Source: Bacteroidota bacterium
Lineage (GTDB): Bacteria; Bacteroidota; Bacteroidia; Bacteroidales; Paludibacteraceae
Length of the DNA stretch: 47,857 nt
Direction of reading: 5' to 3'
Assembly: GCA_030706455.1 (NCBI GenBank)
Contig: JAUZOL010000008.1
Coordinates: 1 to 47,857 of the forward strand
The number at the start of each line of letters is the position of its first letter. Position 1 is the stretch's first letter. This document shows positions 16,868-24,851 of this stretch, piece by piece. A program made the position numbers and the translations under genes. The notes beneath the pieces were generated by a model. It had not been told where the DNA came from. It saw nothing but the letters and a program-made list of their open reading frames with translations, and searched no databases.

Positions 16868-17257
16868 ATAATAGATGATTAATAAATAATCCTTGGCGTA
16901 AGTTTAGCCCCTTTTTCACGCAAGATTGAGCAAAACGGTATCTTGTTTCTATAACCAATGAGGTTTGTAACCATAATAAATATTTCAATCTCTCAAAAGA
17001 ATCATCTCCCTCTCACCCATTTCCATACTGGCACTACCTACTTGTTTAACTTTCATCCCGCAAACATACCAAATTTCTTTAACATTCTGATAATATTTAC
17101 AGATAAAGAGGTAATATTTCGTAATAATTTTCACCACACACTCTTAAAAAACGCATTGAAAGCTTTACAGAAAGAGCTGCCAGAATATAAAAACAGGAGG
17201 GTTTCCCGTAATGAGAAACCCTCCTTCAACAGACCAAAACAGATGCCACGCTAGCTA
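16868..17257. repeat. 390-bp spacer with an eroded R1 fragment and a terminator
   Basis: Positions 16918-16972 align with the start of repeat R1 (ACGCAAGATTGAGCAAAACG...CTTGTTTC-ATAACCA versus GCGCAAATTTAGCAAAAGCG...CTTGTATC-AAAACCA). The hairpin terminator at 17186-17225 belongs to the next minus-strand gene. A 98-codon plus-strand frame crosses the region but its sequence looks non-coding. No clear promoter for the NdpA cassette was found. Confidence 0.55.
17186..17225 (-). terminator. Rho-independent terminator after the FN3 gene
   Basis: A perfect 11-bp inverted repeat (AGGAGGGTTTC at 17195-17205 with GAAACCCTCCT at 17215-17225, 9-nt loop) followed on the minus strand by GTTTTTAT. It lies about 33 bp beyond the stop of the gene at 17258. 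Confidence 0.88.
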
Positions 17258-17872
17258 TCAGACTACAGCCAGCATCACCGGTCCGGTATAGGCCGAAGTG
17301 CCTTGCCGGGTCACTGCCGCCACACGAAACCAGTAACGGGTGAGCGGGGTAAGCCCTGCAATAGCAGCCGAAGCTTTTGCCGTGGTGGCTCCCGTTGTCC
17401 ATCCGCTATCATCGGCAGGCAGCGGCTCTTTGGCATATTGCCATATATAGGCAGTTGCTCCATCCACCGCGGCACGGCGAAGCTGCACCGTCCCCGATTT
17501 GTCGTCATTCTCGGTCACAAACTCTGCACGCTGTCCCGGCGCACGTTTTTTGGCAAGGTTAAATCCGGCATTCAGGATAAGGGCGCCGTCGCCATCGGCA
17601 ATGCGATCAACATAGAGAGCTGTTTTCCGCATCACTTCGTCCCACTCATCTTCCGCCTGATGCATTAGTTTCGTCTCTTCCCTACCCCCCTTTTGGCTCG
17701 CTTCAAAACGCGACTCCAACAGGTCGTTTTTTGCGTTAACGGTTGCCAAAGACACATCGGGATTTGTAAAAACGGAGCTGCCCGTCATACTTGATACAAC
17801 AGAATTACCGAAACCTACTTTTTCGATAACGGATAATCTCAAAAAATCGAGAACTACATGATCTTTACTCAT
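17258..17872 (-). CDS. fibronectin type III domain protein
   Basis: 204 aa without a signal peptide. The N-terminal 100 residues are helical (MSKDHVVLDFLRLSV, then EETKLMHQAEDEWDEVMRK), and a single FN3 domain lies at about 118-204 (DGATAYIWQYAKEPLP, then AAIAGLTPLTRYWFRVAAV, the usual L-P-T-Y-FRV-A pattern). Similar short cytoplasmic-looking FN3 proteins are common in Bacteroidota, sometimes with phage-like or tail-related genes, but nothing of that kind is nearby. Composition is more GC-rich than the AT-rich block just upstream. Function unknown. It ends in a strong terminator. Confidence 0.75.
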   Translation of the reverse strand: MSKDHVVLDFLRLSVIEKVGFGNSVVSSMTGSSVFTNPDVSLATVNAKNDLLESRFEASQKGGREETKLMHQAEDEWDEVMRKTALYVDRIADGDGALILNAGFNLAKKRAPGQRAEFVTENDDKSGTVQLRRAAVDGATAYIWQYAKEPLPADDSGWTTGATTAKASAAIAGLTPLTRYWFRVAAVTRQGTSAYTGPVMLAVV

Positions 17873-17937
17873 ACGTGTTACATTTTTAGATTAATAAAAT
17901 GGATTAATTATTGAAATGATTCAAATGCTTATCGAAG

Positions 17938-18135
17938 TCATCTTGCCTTTTTATAATGTCACTCCTACGGAGCTTATAATTCGTGAAATATCATAATTAC
18001 TACCATAATATTGCTCCTAAAGGAGCATTTATTGAGCTTCAGAGAAGCGATATTATGGTAGAAAAATGATTGAACAATGTTTTTTAGAGCTCCATAGGAG
18101 CGAAACTATATTGTTTTAGAAAAATCAAAATGACT
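17938..18135 (+). repeat. Dispersed repeat R2, copy 2
   Basis: Matches the spacer at 6757-6935: TCACTCCTACGGAGCTTATA, CTCCTAAAGGAGCATTTATT, GAGCTTCAGAGAAGCGAT, TTGAACAATGTTTTTTAGAG, CTCCATAGGAGCG. Here the central part forms its own stem (TACCATAATATT with ATATTATGGTA). It occupies the first part of the 831-bp gene-free stretch 17873-18703. Confidence 0.75.
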
Positions 18136-18257
18136 TCATCATTATTCTTTCTAATACACAAACAGTGCAGGGAAGTTTTCTTGTTTTCCTCCTTTGCATC
18201 CATCGGATTACTTCTTGTTTCCTCTAAATAACTTTCTATTTCCTGACAATGTTTGAA

Positions 18258-18470
18258 GTTTTCCTGCGGATTACTTCCTGAATCCTCACGATTACTTCTT
18301 GTTTTCTTACGATGCAAGATGTTTTCCTGCGGATTACTTCCTGAATCCTCACGATTACTTCATGTTTTCTGATTATGTTGAAAGTTTTCCTGCGGATTAC
18401 TTCTTGTTCTGTTACGATGCAAAATGTTTTCCTCACGATTACTTCTTGAATCCGTTGGATTACTTCTCAC
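18258..18470. repeat. 21-bp-period tandem repeat array (63/63/42/45 bp units)
   Basis: Units begin with GTTTTCCTG at 18258, 18321 and 18384 and with GTTTTCCTC at 18426. The first two units are 63 bp and near-identical over their first 41 bases; the third is 42 bp; the fourth is partial. Each 63-bp unit is three diverged 21-bp subunits containing GATTACTTC or a close relative. Because 21 is a multiple of 3, several frames stay open across it, giving 7-residue periodic peptides (EVIRRKT, EVIVRIQ on the minus strand). No start, neighbour or composition argues that any is a real gene. Ordinary AT-rich sequence follows to 18703. Confidence 0.8.
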
Positions 18471-18673
18471 ATAATATCGTTTTTGTCAAATCGAGAGCAT
18501 AAAACCCATTATTTTTATCAAAACATCCTCTTTATGACAAAACAAACAACTCAGGTACCAACCTACTGAAAGCCGCTGGTGACAGACACTTCGTCTACAA
18601 GCTGCATCCCTTATGTTTTCAACAAATAAACTTTATTTTTATTTTATCAATAATAGCGTTTTTAATTTACCAC

Positions 18674-18697
18674 AAAATACTACTTTTGTAGTATTTT
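18674..18697 (+). promoter_or_regulatory. Palindrome overlapping a -7 promoter element
   Basis: AAAATACTAC-TTTT-GTAGTATTTT is a perfect 10-bp inverted repeat with a 4-base centre. TACTTTTG at 18681-18688 fits the Bacteroidota -7 consensus TAnnTTTG. A start point near 18695 would leave almost no leader for the ATG at 18704 but a normal one for the ATG at 18737. The palindrome could be an operator for the regulator encoded just downstream. Confidence 0.5.
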
Positions 18698-18703
18698 CAT
18701 TTA

Positions 18704-19414
18704 ATGCCCATTTCAATTAAACCTAAATCGAGCACAATGACAAAACATCGTAAAGAGAAAGATGAACTGATATTTTTGAGAGAGATAGTCGATGCAATAC
18801 CTGCATTGGTCTATATAAAAGAGATAGCTGACAATAAAGAGGATTCTGAATGCCGCACGTTGTGGATGAATCAGTACGGGTGCGACTTGCTGGGTTATTC
18901 GCTCGAAGAGATCCGTGCGATGGAAGGTAGCTTCTATTCTCAGCTATGTCATCCCGAAGAAGTAGAGCATTTCAACCACAAGGTGGAGATGAAACAGGGA
19001 GCCGCGAAAATCGAAAGCGTTGTCACCATAAGGCGCTTACGGCCCAAAGAGAGTAATGATTACTTCTACACATATGAACACGGACGTGTGATGAAAACAA
19101 CACCTGACGGCAAGCCCCTTCAAACAGTAGTAGTGGCTCAGGTTCTCTCGTCACTAATGCTCTCGCAAACGCAACTGAGCCGTGTACTGAAAACCATTCG
19201 TCAGCTCAGGCACCACCCTCTTATCTCCACACTTACTAACCGCGAAACTGAGATACTGGGCATGATAATGCGGGGCAAAACCGACGAACAGATTGCCAAT
19301 TTGCTTTGCATCAGCAAGGACACTTCAAAAAAGCACCGGAGCAATATTCTCCGCAAAACCAATGCCCGCAACACTGCCGAACTGGTGGCCATAGCTTCGG
19401 AATACGGGTTCTGA
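18704..19414 (+). CDS. PAS-LuxR-type transcriptional regulator
   Basis: 236 aa (225 if the ATG at 18737 is used, which the promoter position favours). A PAS-like sensor occupies about 20-135 (IVDAIPALVYIKEI, WMNQYGCDLLGYSLEEI, then YFYTYEHGRVMKTT). A LuxR/GerE helix-turn-helix follows at about 175-236 (LTNRETEILGMIMRGKTDEQ and LLCISKDTSKKHRSNILRK). It is cytoplasmic and probably a one-component sensor regulator; the ligand is unknown and no receiver domain is present. It may control itself through the palindrome at its promoter. The next genes converge on it. Confidence 0.85.
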   Translation: MPISIKPKSSTMTKHRKEKDELIFLREIVDAIPALVYIKEIADNKEDSECRTLWMNQYGCDLLGYSLEEIRAMEGSFYSQLCHPEEVEHFNHKVEMKQGAAKIESVVTIRRLRPKESNDYFYTYEHGRVMKTTPDGKPLQTVVVAQVLSSLMLSQTQLSRVLKTIRQLRHHPLISTLTNRETEILGMIMRGKTDEQIANLLCISKDTSKKHRSNILRKTNARNTAELVAIASEYGF

Positions 19415-19420
19415 ACCGTA

Positions 19421-19452
19421 AAAACAAAAAAAGCCCTCACAATGTGAGAGCT
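19421..19452 (-). terminator. Terminator of the DUF2752-TM2 operon
   Basis: AGCCCTCAC (19432-19440) pairs with GTGAGAGCT (19444-19452) with one mismatch. On the minus strand it is followed by TTTTTTTG. The plus-strand side lacks a clean T-run, so it serves mainly the minus-strand operon. Confidence 0.75.
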
Positions 19453-19484
19453 TTCGTTGAAGATACATTGCACCTGTATCATTT

Positions 19485-19847
19485 TTATCGCTTCATCGAC
19501 ATTATCATTGTTGCGACTTCGGCTGCCTGATTTTTGTTGTAACGGAAAGTCATTTCGCGGATATTGATCAGGTCGATAATGGTTCCGATACAGCATAATC
19601 CTCCGGTAAGGAAGTAAAGGATACCCATACCGATTTCACCCAGCATAAAGCGCTGCAACCCTGCCACACCCAGAAAACCGATCAAAGTCATAATCAGCAT
19701 TGTCTGTTGTTCTTTGCGACGGCCTGCATATAAAGAGATAAACTGTTGCTGCTGATTCTCTGTCATGTCTTCTGTCAGAGTCTGAATGAAAATCAGTTCA
19801 TCCGGCTGCATGCCGGGAAGCATCATAAATAATTTTTGTTGATCCAT
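19485..19847 (-). CDS. TM2-domain membrane protein
   Basis: 120 aa. After a polar N-terminal 60 residues comes a TM2 domain: two membrane helices around a short turn (TMLIMTLIGFLGVAGLQRFM, then MGILYFLTGGLCCIGTIIDL) with the GLQRFMLGEIGMG loop typical of the family, then a polar tail (about 100-120). TM2 proteins are small inner-membrane proteins of unknown role. The ATG at 19847 starts inside the DUF2752 gene, a 50-bp overlap in a different frame. Confidence 0.85.
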   Translation of the reverse strand: MDQQKLFMMLPGMQPDELIFIQTLTEDMTENQQQQFISLYAGRRKEQQTMLIMTLIGFLGVAGLQRFMLGEIGMGILYFLTGGLCCIGTIIDLINIREMTFRYNKNQAAEVATMIMSMKR

Positions 19848-20130
19848 GGCTTTTGTGTGGTTTAAGTGTGTATAATGATTTGATTGTTGTATACAGAATG
19901 ATTAGTAGGGCAGGAATGCCCAGCAGATGCTCGTGAAACGAACGCGCAAAATCTAAGTGCAAAGCGTCGTGCATGGCATGTCCGATGCCGCATCCGGGAC
20001 AGGAGTGAAAGCCCACCATTTTGAAAAGGCAAAAAGAAGCACTATCCTTTGAAGTGTCCATAAAGAATAGCAATACAAGAGCGGTAAGCCAAATAGCAGG
20101 TTCGACAAGCTGTCTGAATTTGTGAGGCAT
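19798..20130 (-). CDS. DUF2752 membrane protein
   Basis: 110 aa with two hydrophobic segments (about 11-24 and 68-84) and the DUF2752 signature CPGCGIGHAMHDALHLDFARSF between them (CPGCG at 44-48). The family is found in many bacteria and its function is unknown; the CPxCG pair may bind metal or form a disulfide. Translation is probably linked to the TM2 gene, whose start lies within its last 17 codons. A CAAATATA box at 20151-20158 upstream fits a minus-strand promoter. Confidence 0.82.
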   Translation of the reverse strand: MPHKFRQLVEPAIWLTALVLLFFMDTSKDSASFCLFKMVGFHSCPGCGIGHAMHDALHLDFARSFHEHLLGIPALLIILYTTIKSLYTLKPHKSHGSTKIIYDASRHAAG

Positions 20131-20150
20131 AGTTAGATGTTTATGCCCTG

Positions 20151-20158
20151 CAAATATA
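20151..20158 (-). promoter_or_regulatory. -7 element of the DUF2752-TM2 promoter
   Basis: On the minus strand it reads TATATTTG, a match to TAnnTTTG, about 20 bp before the ATG at 20130. The -33 element is only weakly matched (TTGT about 21-22 bp upstream). Confidence 0.5.
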
Positions 20159-20204
20159 TGCTATTTTTCTATTAAATAAACAACCGGAATTGTTCTGTGT
20201 ATTT

Positions 20205-21659
20205 TTATCTAAAGCGGGCTTTCTGTGTCATGTCCAGACGAAGCAAAATAAACAACATGACAGTAAATGACCAGAGCGAAGAACCTCCGTAACTAAAGAA
20301 AGGTAGCGGAATACCGATTACGGGCGTTATCCCCAACACCATCCCCACATTTATCAATACGTGGAAGAGCATTATACTCACTATGGAATAGGCGTAAACC
20401 CGGGTAAAGGTGTCGCGCTGATTCTCCGCTATCCGCATGATCCGGTAAAAGAGCAGTCCGAATAAACATAACACTCCGGCAGCACCTACAAATCCGTGTT
20501 CTTCGCCAATGGTGCAATAGATAAAGTCGGTATCCTGTTCGGGTACGTATTTCAGTTTGGTCTGAGTACCGTTCAAAAAGCCTTTTCCAACCCAGCCGCC
20601 CGAACCGATAGCAATTTTGGACTGATTCACGTTATAACCAACACCTTTGGGGTCTTTTTCCATACCCAGCACCACTTTAATACGTGTCTGTTGGTGAGGC
20701 TCAAGAATATGATCGAAGAAATAATCGACGGAGAAACTAACGCCTACCGATCCAATAGCGAATAGCGCCACCCAGATATACGAACGTTTACTCCGGTAAA
20801 GAAAGAGGAACAACAGGTAAATGGCAGCGCCAATCACTGCGATCAGGGCAAAAATCTGGTACTGTACATCAAACCAGATATTGAGCAAACCGGCAATGGC
20901 AAACAGAACAGCTGTACCGCCAAGAATATGCAACATGGTAGTCCCGTCGGATTCGTATGCAATTACGCAACCCATCACAACCAACAGTATAAAGATAAAT
21001 GCCAGCATAAATCCCAGTGAACCCACGTTGTGATACACGGGCAGATCGCTCAATGGTACGATGATAAGAAACAAGACCACCATACAGGCTGCCACCATCA
21101 GGAAGACTCCGGGCAAACCTTCGCGGTAAAGCATCAGGAAAAAGGCAAAGAATACCAGCGCCGATCCGGTTTCCGACTGAAGAATAATGAGCATACAGGG
21201 CAACATAATGAGCCCTATCGCCCCTATCGCGTCACGCCGGTTCCCCATAGAGAAGCCCGTCTTACTGATAAACTTCCCCATTGCCAGTGCTGTAGCCAGC
21301 TTTGCCAGCTCGGCCGGCTGAAAACTTACAGGGCCAAATACCAGCCAGGAGTGGGACCCCTTTATATTCGGCGCTATAAATATGGTGACCAGTAGTAGCA
21401 GGAGCATTGCCCAATAAAACAGGTTGGCCATCTGCTCGTATATCTTCCCGTCGATCAACAGAATAGATCCGGCTATGACCAGCGCACAGGCAATCCATAT
21501 CAACTGTTTTCCGGAGCGGTATTCGAACCCCCAAAAAGTAGTCTGGGTATAGTCGTAACTTGCACCGTACACGTTGAACCACCCGAATATGATCATAATC
21601 AGGTAAAGAGCAACAATCCACCAATCAATTGTCTGTGCTAATCTTATTCTGCGTTCCAT
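20205..21659 (-). CDS. rodA: rod-shape glycosyltransferase RodA (SEDS family)
   Basis: 484 aa, longer than E. coli RodA (370) through extra membrane segments in the middle (about 195-300), as is common in Bacteroidota. It polymerises lipid II into glycan strands in the elongasome with its partner PBP2. SEDS signatures: FGPVSFQPAELAKLATALAM near 110-128, GSGGWVGKGFLNGTQTKLKY and VPEQDTDFIYCTIGEEHGF (about 350-392), and the C-terminal GITPVIGIPLPFFSYGGSS. About 10-12 membrane helices. Its first 35 bp overlap the end of the PBP2 gene, so translation is coupled. Confidence 0.95.
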   Translation of the reverse strand: MERRIRLAQTIDWWIVALYLIMIIFGWFNVYGASYDYTQTTFWGFEYRSGKQLIWIACALVIAGSILLIDGKIYEQMANLFYWAMLLLLLVTIFIAPNIKGSHSWLVFGPVSFQPAELAKLATALAMGKFISKTGFSMGNRRDAIGAIGLIMLPCMLIILQSETGSALVFFAFFLMLYREGLPGVFLMVAACMVVLFLIIVPLSDLPVYHNVGSLGFMLAFIFILLVVMGCVIAYESDGTTMLHILGGTAVLFAIAGLLNIWFDVQYQIFALIAVIGAAIYLLFLFLYRSKRSYIWVALFAIGSVGVSFSVDYFFDHILEPHQQTRIKVVLGMEKDPKGVGYNVNQSKIAIGSGGWVGKGFLNGTQTKLKYVPEQDTDFIYCTIGEEHGFVGAAGVLCLFGLLFYRIMRIAENQRDTFTRVYAYSIVSIMLFHVLINVGMVLGITPVIGIPLPFFSYGGSSLWSFTVMLFILLRLDMTQKARFR

Positions 21660-23496
21660 AATTATGTATCAAAACGGTACTTGCCATTCTATCCAGCAAT
21701 TCCTGACGCTGAGGAGAAATTTTCCTGCGCAGGTAAAACTCTATCATCAAACTACTGATGGGCACTGCATACGTAGCACCGAAACCACTGTTTTCGACAA
21801 TACACATAATAGCAATTTTCGGATGCACTTTCGGGGCAAATCCCATAAATACGGAGTGATCTTTGCGGGGAGGATCCTGCGCCGTACCCGTTTTTCCGCA
21901 AACCTCTATGCCCGGTATCTGACCACCTTTGGCAGTACCGCCCAAAATAGCCATTTCCATACCCCGCACACATACATCATAGTATCTTTTCTCGATGGCA
22001 GTAGTATGTTTTTCTTTGTATTTTTCAGGAATCGGTTGATTTTCAATATATTTCACCATATGCGGAGTAATCCAATATCCGCGATTGGCAACATTGGCAC
22101 AAAGGTTAGCAATTTGCATGGCGGTAGCCACCACCTCACCCTGCCCGATAGAAATGGAAACCACATTGAGCGAGCGCCAGCGTCCTTTTCCGTGAACACG
22201 GTCGTAGGCCTTGGTCGTAGGAACATTTCCGCCATTTTCGTGTGGAAGATCCACTCCGAGCTTCTTACCGAAACCGAAAGTCATAATATCCGAACGCCAT
22301 ATATTGAACGCTTCGGTAATGTTTTTGTATTTATCGTTATCGAGCATAGCTCTCAAGCCTGCACAAAAATAGGCATTACATGAGTTGGCAATAGCCCCGT
22401 AAAGATCGAGCGGAGATGCGTGTGAGTGGCAGGCCAGATGGAAGTGACCGACCGTATAACCCCGATGACACGGGTATCGCGTTCCTCCGTTAATTATATT
22501 GTTTTGTTGCAGCACCAGCGCATTTGCCACCTTGAAAGTCGACCCCGGCGGATAACGCGCCATCACCGTACGGTCGAGCAAGGGTTTATTGGGATTGGCA
22601 TTCAATTCTTTGAACATGGCAGAACGCTGACGGCCGACCATCAACGTGGGATCATAAGTGGGAGACGAAACGGCAGCAAGTATCTCTCCTGTAGAAGGAT
22701 CTATAGCAACAATACTGCCCCGTTTGCCATTCATCAAACGTTCACCCAGCATTTGCAATTCAATATCGAGACCCAGTCGAAGCGTTTTACCGGCAACCGG
22801 TTCTTCGTCGTAAGCCCCATTGGCATAACGACCTTTTATACGTCCGCGTGAATCACGAAGCATTATCTGCACCCCTTTTTCACCACGAAGTTCGTTTTCA
22901 TAGCTCTTTTCCAAACCGGTAATACCGATATAGTCGCCCATTTTGTAGTAATCATCCTTCTCAATGGTAGTTCGCGACACTTCACCGATGGAACCGAGGG
23001 CATGAGCAGCAGCTTTGTAGGCATAATCGCGGATAGTTCGCTGCTGAATGGAGAAACCCGGGAAACGGTATAGTTTTTCCATCAGGCGGGCATAATCGTC
23101 AGCCAGCAACTGGTTGACAAATACCTGAGGAGTAAAGGGAGAATAATTGTGGTTGATCTTCTTGTCTTTGATTTCATTCATACGGTCGACGAAATCTTCT
23201 TTTGTAATACCCAATGTATTACAGAAATCCATCGTATCGAGCGAAGTCACCTCTTTCATTGTCACCATCACGTCATACGAAGGACGGTTGTAAACGAGAA
23301 GTTTGCCAAAACGGTCATAAATCAGACCCCGTGGAGGAAAGATAGTCCGTTTCAGGAAAGCATTCCCTTCGGCAGACTCTTTATACGATTCGGTAAACAC
23401 CTGCAGAAACAGCAGACGCGCAATGAAGATCAGAATAATCAACGCTATCAGGCCACCGATAACGTATTTTCGGTTTTGCAGCTCATCGTTGATCAT
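21625..23496 (-). CDS. mrdA: penicillin-binding protein 2 (elongasome transpeptidase)
   Basis: 623 aa. A class B PBP: an N-terminal membrane anchor (about 12-30), a pedestal domain with PPRGLIYDRFGKLLVYN (54-70), and the transpeptidase domain with nucleophile Ser319 in STFK (319-322), SCN (372-374) and KTG (535-537). It crosslinks peptidoglycan in the periplasm during side-wall growth, paired with RodA. It sits 2 bp after mreD and overlaps rodA by 35 bp, in the usual order for this phylum. The GHFHLACHSHASP insert around 350-362 is the zinc-site-like region seen in several PBP2 proteins. Confidence 0.96.
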   Translation of the reverse strand: MINDELQNRKYVIGGLIALIILIFIARLLFLQVFTESYKESAEGNAFLKRTIFPPRGLIYDRFGKLLVYNRPSYDVMVTMKEVTSLDTMDFCNTLGITKEDFVDRMNEIKDKKINHNYSPFTPQVFVNQLLADDYARLMEKLYRFPGFSIQQRTIRDYAYKAAAHALGSIGEVSRTTIEKDDYYKMGDYIGITGLEKSYENELRGEKGVQIMLRDSRGRIKGRYANGAYDEEPVAGKTLRLGLDIELQMLGERLMNGKRGSIVAIDPSTGEILAAVSSPTYDPTLMVGRQRSAMFKELNANPNKPLLDRTVMARYPPGSTFKVANALVLQQNNIINGGTRYPCHRGYTVGHFHLACHSHASPLDLYGAIANSCNAYFCAGLRAMLDNDKYKNITEAFNIWRSDIMTFGFGKKLGVDLPHENGGNVPTTKAYDRVHGKGRWRSLNVVSISIGQGEVVATAMQIANLCANVANRGYWITPHMVKYIENQPIPEKYKEKHTTAIEKRYYDVCVRGMEMAILGGTAKGGQIPGIEVCGKTGTAQDPPRKDHSVFMGFAPKVHPKIAIMCIVENSGFGATYAVPISSLMIEFYLRRKISPQRQELLDRMASTVLIHNYGTQNKISTDN

Positions 23497-23498
23497 GC

Positions 23499-23996
23499 TT
23501 ACTTAAATTTTTGGGTACTCAGCACCAGCAAGATGGTGACTACTGAGTTGATGGCTGTTTTAAGAAGTACCAGCCAGTAGTGTTGAAATGAAAAAGCTTC
23601 AAGCGTAAATAACAACAAATGAAGCACAATGACCATACAAGTCACATATTTCAGGAAGATAGGCAGCCCCAGCACTTTGACCGAAGGCTCATAGTTGGCA
23701 TACATATCTTTGGGTACAAACAGTTGCAACAGATCTTTACGTGCAAAAGCCACAAAAACAGTTGCAAAAGCGTACATTCCGGGAGTATTGGAGAAAATAT
23801 CGATCACCCCTCCCATCAGAAAAGCTACCAGAAGAGTCAGAGAGCGGTTAACGCCCGTGGGAAACGAGATGATAAACCAGATATAAATAAGCGGATTGAC
23901 ATATCCCAAAAAGCGGATATTATTGAAAATCAGCACCTGCAACAGCACAAGCACGATAAAGCGTAAAGTATGTTTCAACACAAGATTCGTACTCAT
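23499..23996 (-). CDS. mreD: rod-shape membrane protein MreD
   Basis: 165 aa, strongly hydrophobic, with four to six predicted membrane segments (LRFIVLVLLQVLIFNNI at the start, then FPTGVNRSLTLLVAFLMGGV). Sequence conservation in MreD is low, so the call rests on hydrophobicity, length and position between mreC (4-bp ATGA-type overlap) and the PBP2 gene (2-bp gap). It is a component of the inner-membrane elongasome that links MreB filaments to wall synthesis. Confidence 0.88.
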   Translation of the reverse strand: MSTNLVLKHTLRFIVLVLLQVLIFNNIRFLGYVNPLIYIWFIISFPTGVNRSLTLLVAFLMGGVIDIFSNTPGMYAFATVFVAFARKDLLQLFVPKDMYANYEPSVKVLGLPIFLKYVTCMVIVLHLLLFTLEAFSFQHYWLVLLKTAINSVVTILLVLSTQKFK

Positions 23997-24829
23997 TGCT
24001 CATCCTCCTTCTGCACTTCACGCAGTTCTTCTTTATATTTGAATTTCACCACCTTCACATACGAAAGAGTGCGGAAGATAGCGGCTGTTTTAGCTTCAAT
24101 CGAATAGTAACTCTTATTTTCAGGAGTAGCACACCGTGTGACGTATCCGACAGGAATACCCTCGGGGAAAATAGATGAGAATCCGCTGGTTACCAACGTA
24201 TCGCGCACATGAATCACAGCATGGCGGGGAACCTCATCCACTTGTACATAATCGGGATCGATGCCATTCCAGAGTAGTACTCCAAAATCATTAGACCGTT
24301 TTGATTTACAGCTAATACGTGATTTGGAGTTAAGAACCGGTATTACAGATGCATAATGGTCGGTCACCGCGCTAACCACGCCAACCACACCCTGATTGTT
24401 GATCACACCCATTTCCGGTTCAATACCATCCAAACGACCTTTGTTGAGCGTAATAGAGTTTTTCAGCTTATTGACACTATTGCTGATTACTTTAGCAGCA
24501 ATAAACTGATATTCTTTATCCGCCAGCACCAAAGGACGTCTGTCTGTGGTATCTGTAAGTTGTGCCAACTCGGCTTCGAGCCTTACAACTCTATTTTTAA
24601 GCTGATTGTTCTCGTCGGATAGCTGTTTATTGGCTTCTGACAGTCCGAAATACTCCACGAAAGAGTTGGCTGCCGAATAGACCGAAGCCGAAATATAATT
24701 GCTCGACGATAAAAAAGAGGCACGTTGAAAACTATTTTGATTGACAATGACGACAAAAGAGATTGCCTCCAGAAATACGAAGAGGAAATAGACCCCATAG
24801 CGCATCAAAAATCGCAACAGTTGTTCCAT
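23993..24829 (-). CDS. mreC: rod-shape-determining protein MreC
   Basis: 278 aa. An N-terminal membrane helix (about 12-29, YGVYFLFVFLEAISFVVIV), then a coiled coil (about 60-95, EANKQLSDENNQLKNRVVRL), then the two-lobed beta domain (about 105-262) with LNKGRLDGIEPEMGVINNQG and TSGFSSIFPEGIPVGYV, both family hallmarks. It is anchored in the inner membrane with the beta domain in the periplasm, where it activates PBP2. It lies 22 bp after mreB and overlaps mreD by 4 bp. Confidence 0.95.
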   Translation of the reverse strand: MEQLLRFLMRYGVYFLFVFLEAISFVVIVNQNSFQRASFLSSSNYISASVYSAANSFVEYFGLSEANKQLSDENNQLKNRVVRLEAELAQLTDTTDRRPLVLADKEYQFIAAKVISNSVNKLKNSITLNKGRLDGIEPEMGVINNQGVVGVVSAVTDHYASVIPVLNSKSRISCKSKRSNDFGVLLWNGIDPDYVQVDEVPRHAVIHVRDTLVTSGFSSIFPEGIPVGYVTRCATPENKSYYSIEAKTAAIFRTLSYVKVVKFKYKEELREVQKEDEQ

Positions 24830-24851
24830 GCCTGATTTTTATGGTTGCCTG

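Noticed and set aside
16958-17254. Plus-strand 98-codon frame downstream of the FN3 gene
   Set aside because: Its sequence runs through the eroded R1 fragment and the FN3 terminator hairpin, and shows no domain or coding-like composition.
18084-18502. Short frames on both strands across the tandem array
   Set aside because: They stay open because the repeat period is a multiple of three; three different frames are open at once and none has a recognisable family.
21664-22383. 239-codon plus-strand frame inside the PBP2 gene
   Set aside because: Antisense to the transpeptidase domain with its three catalytic motifs in the other strand; no domain of its own.
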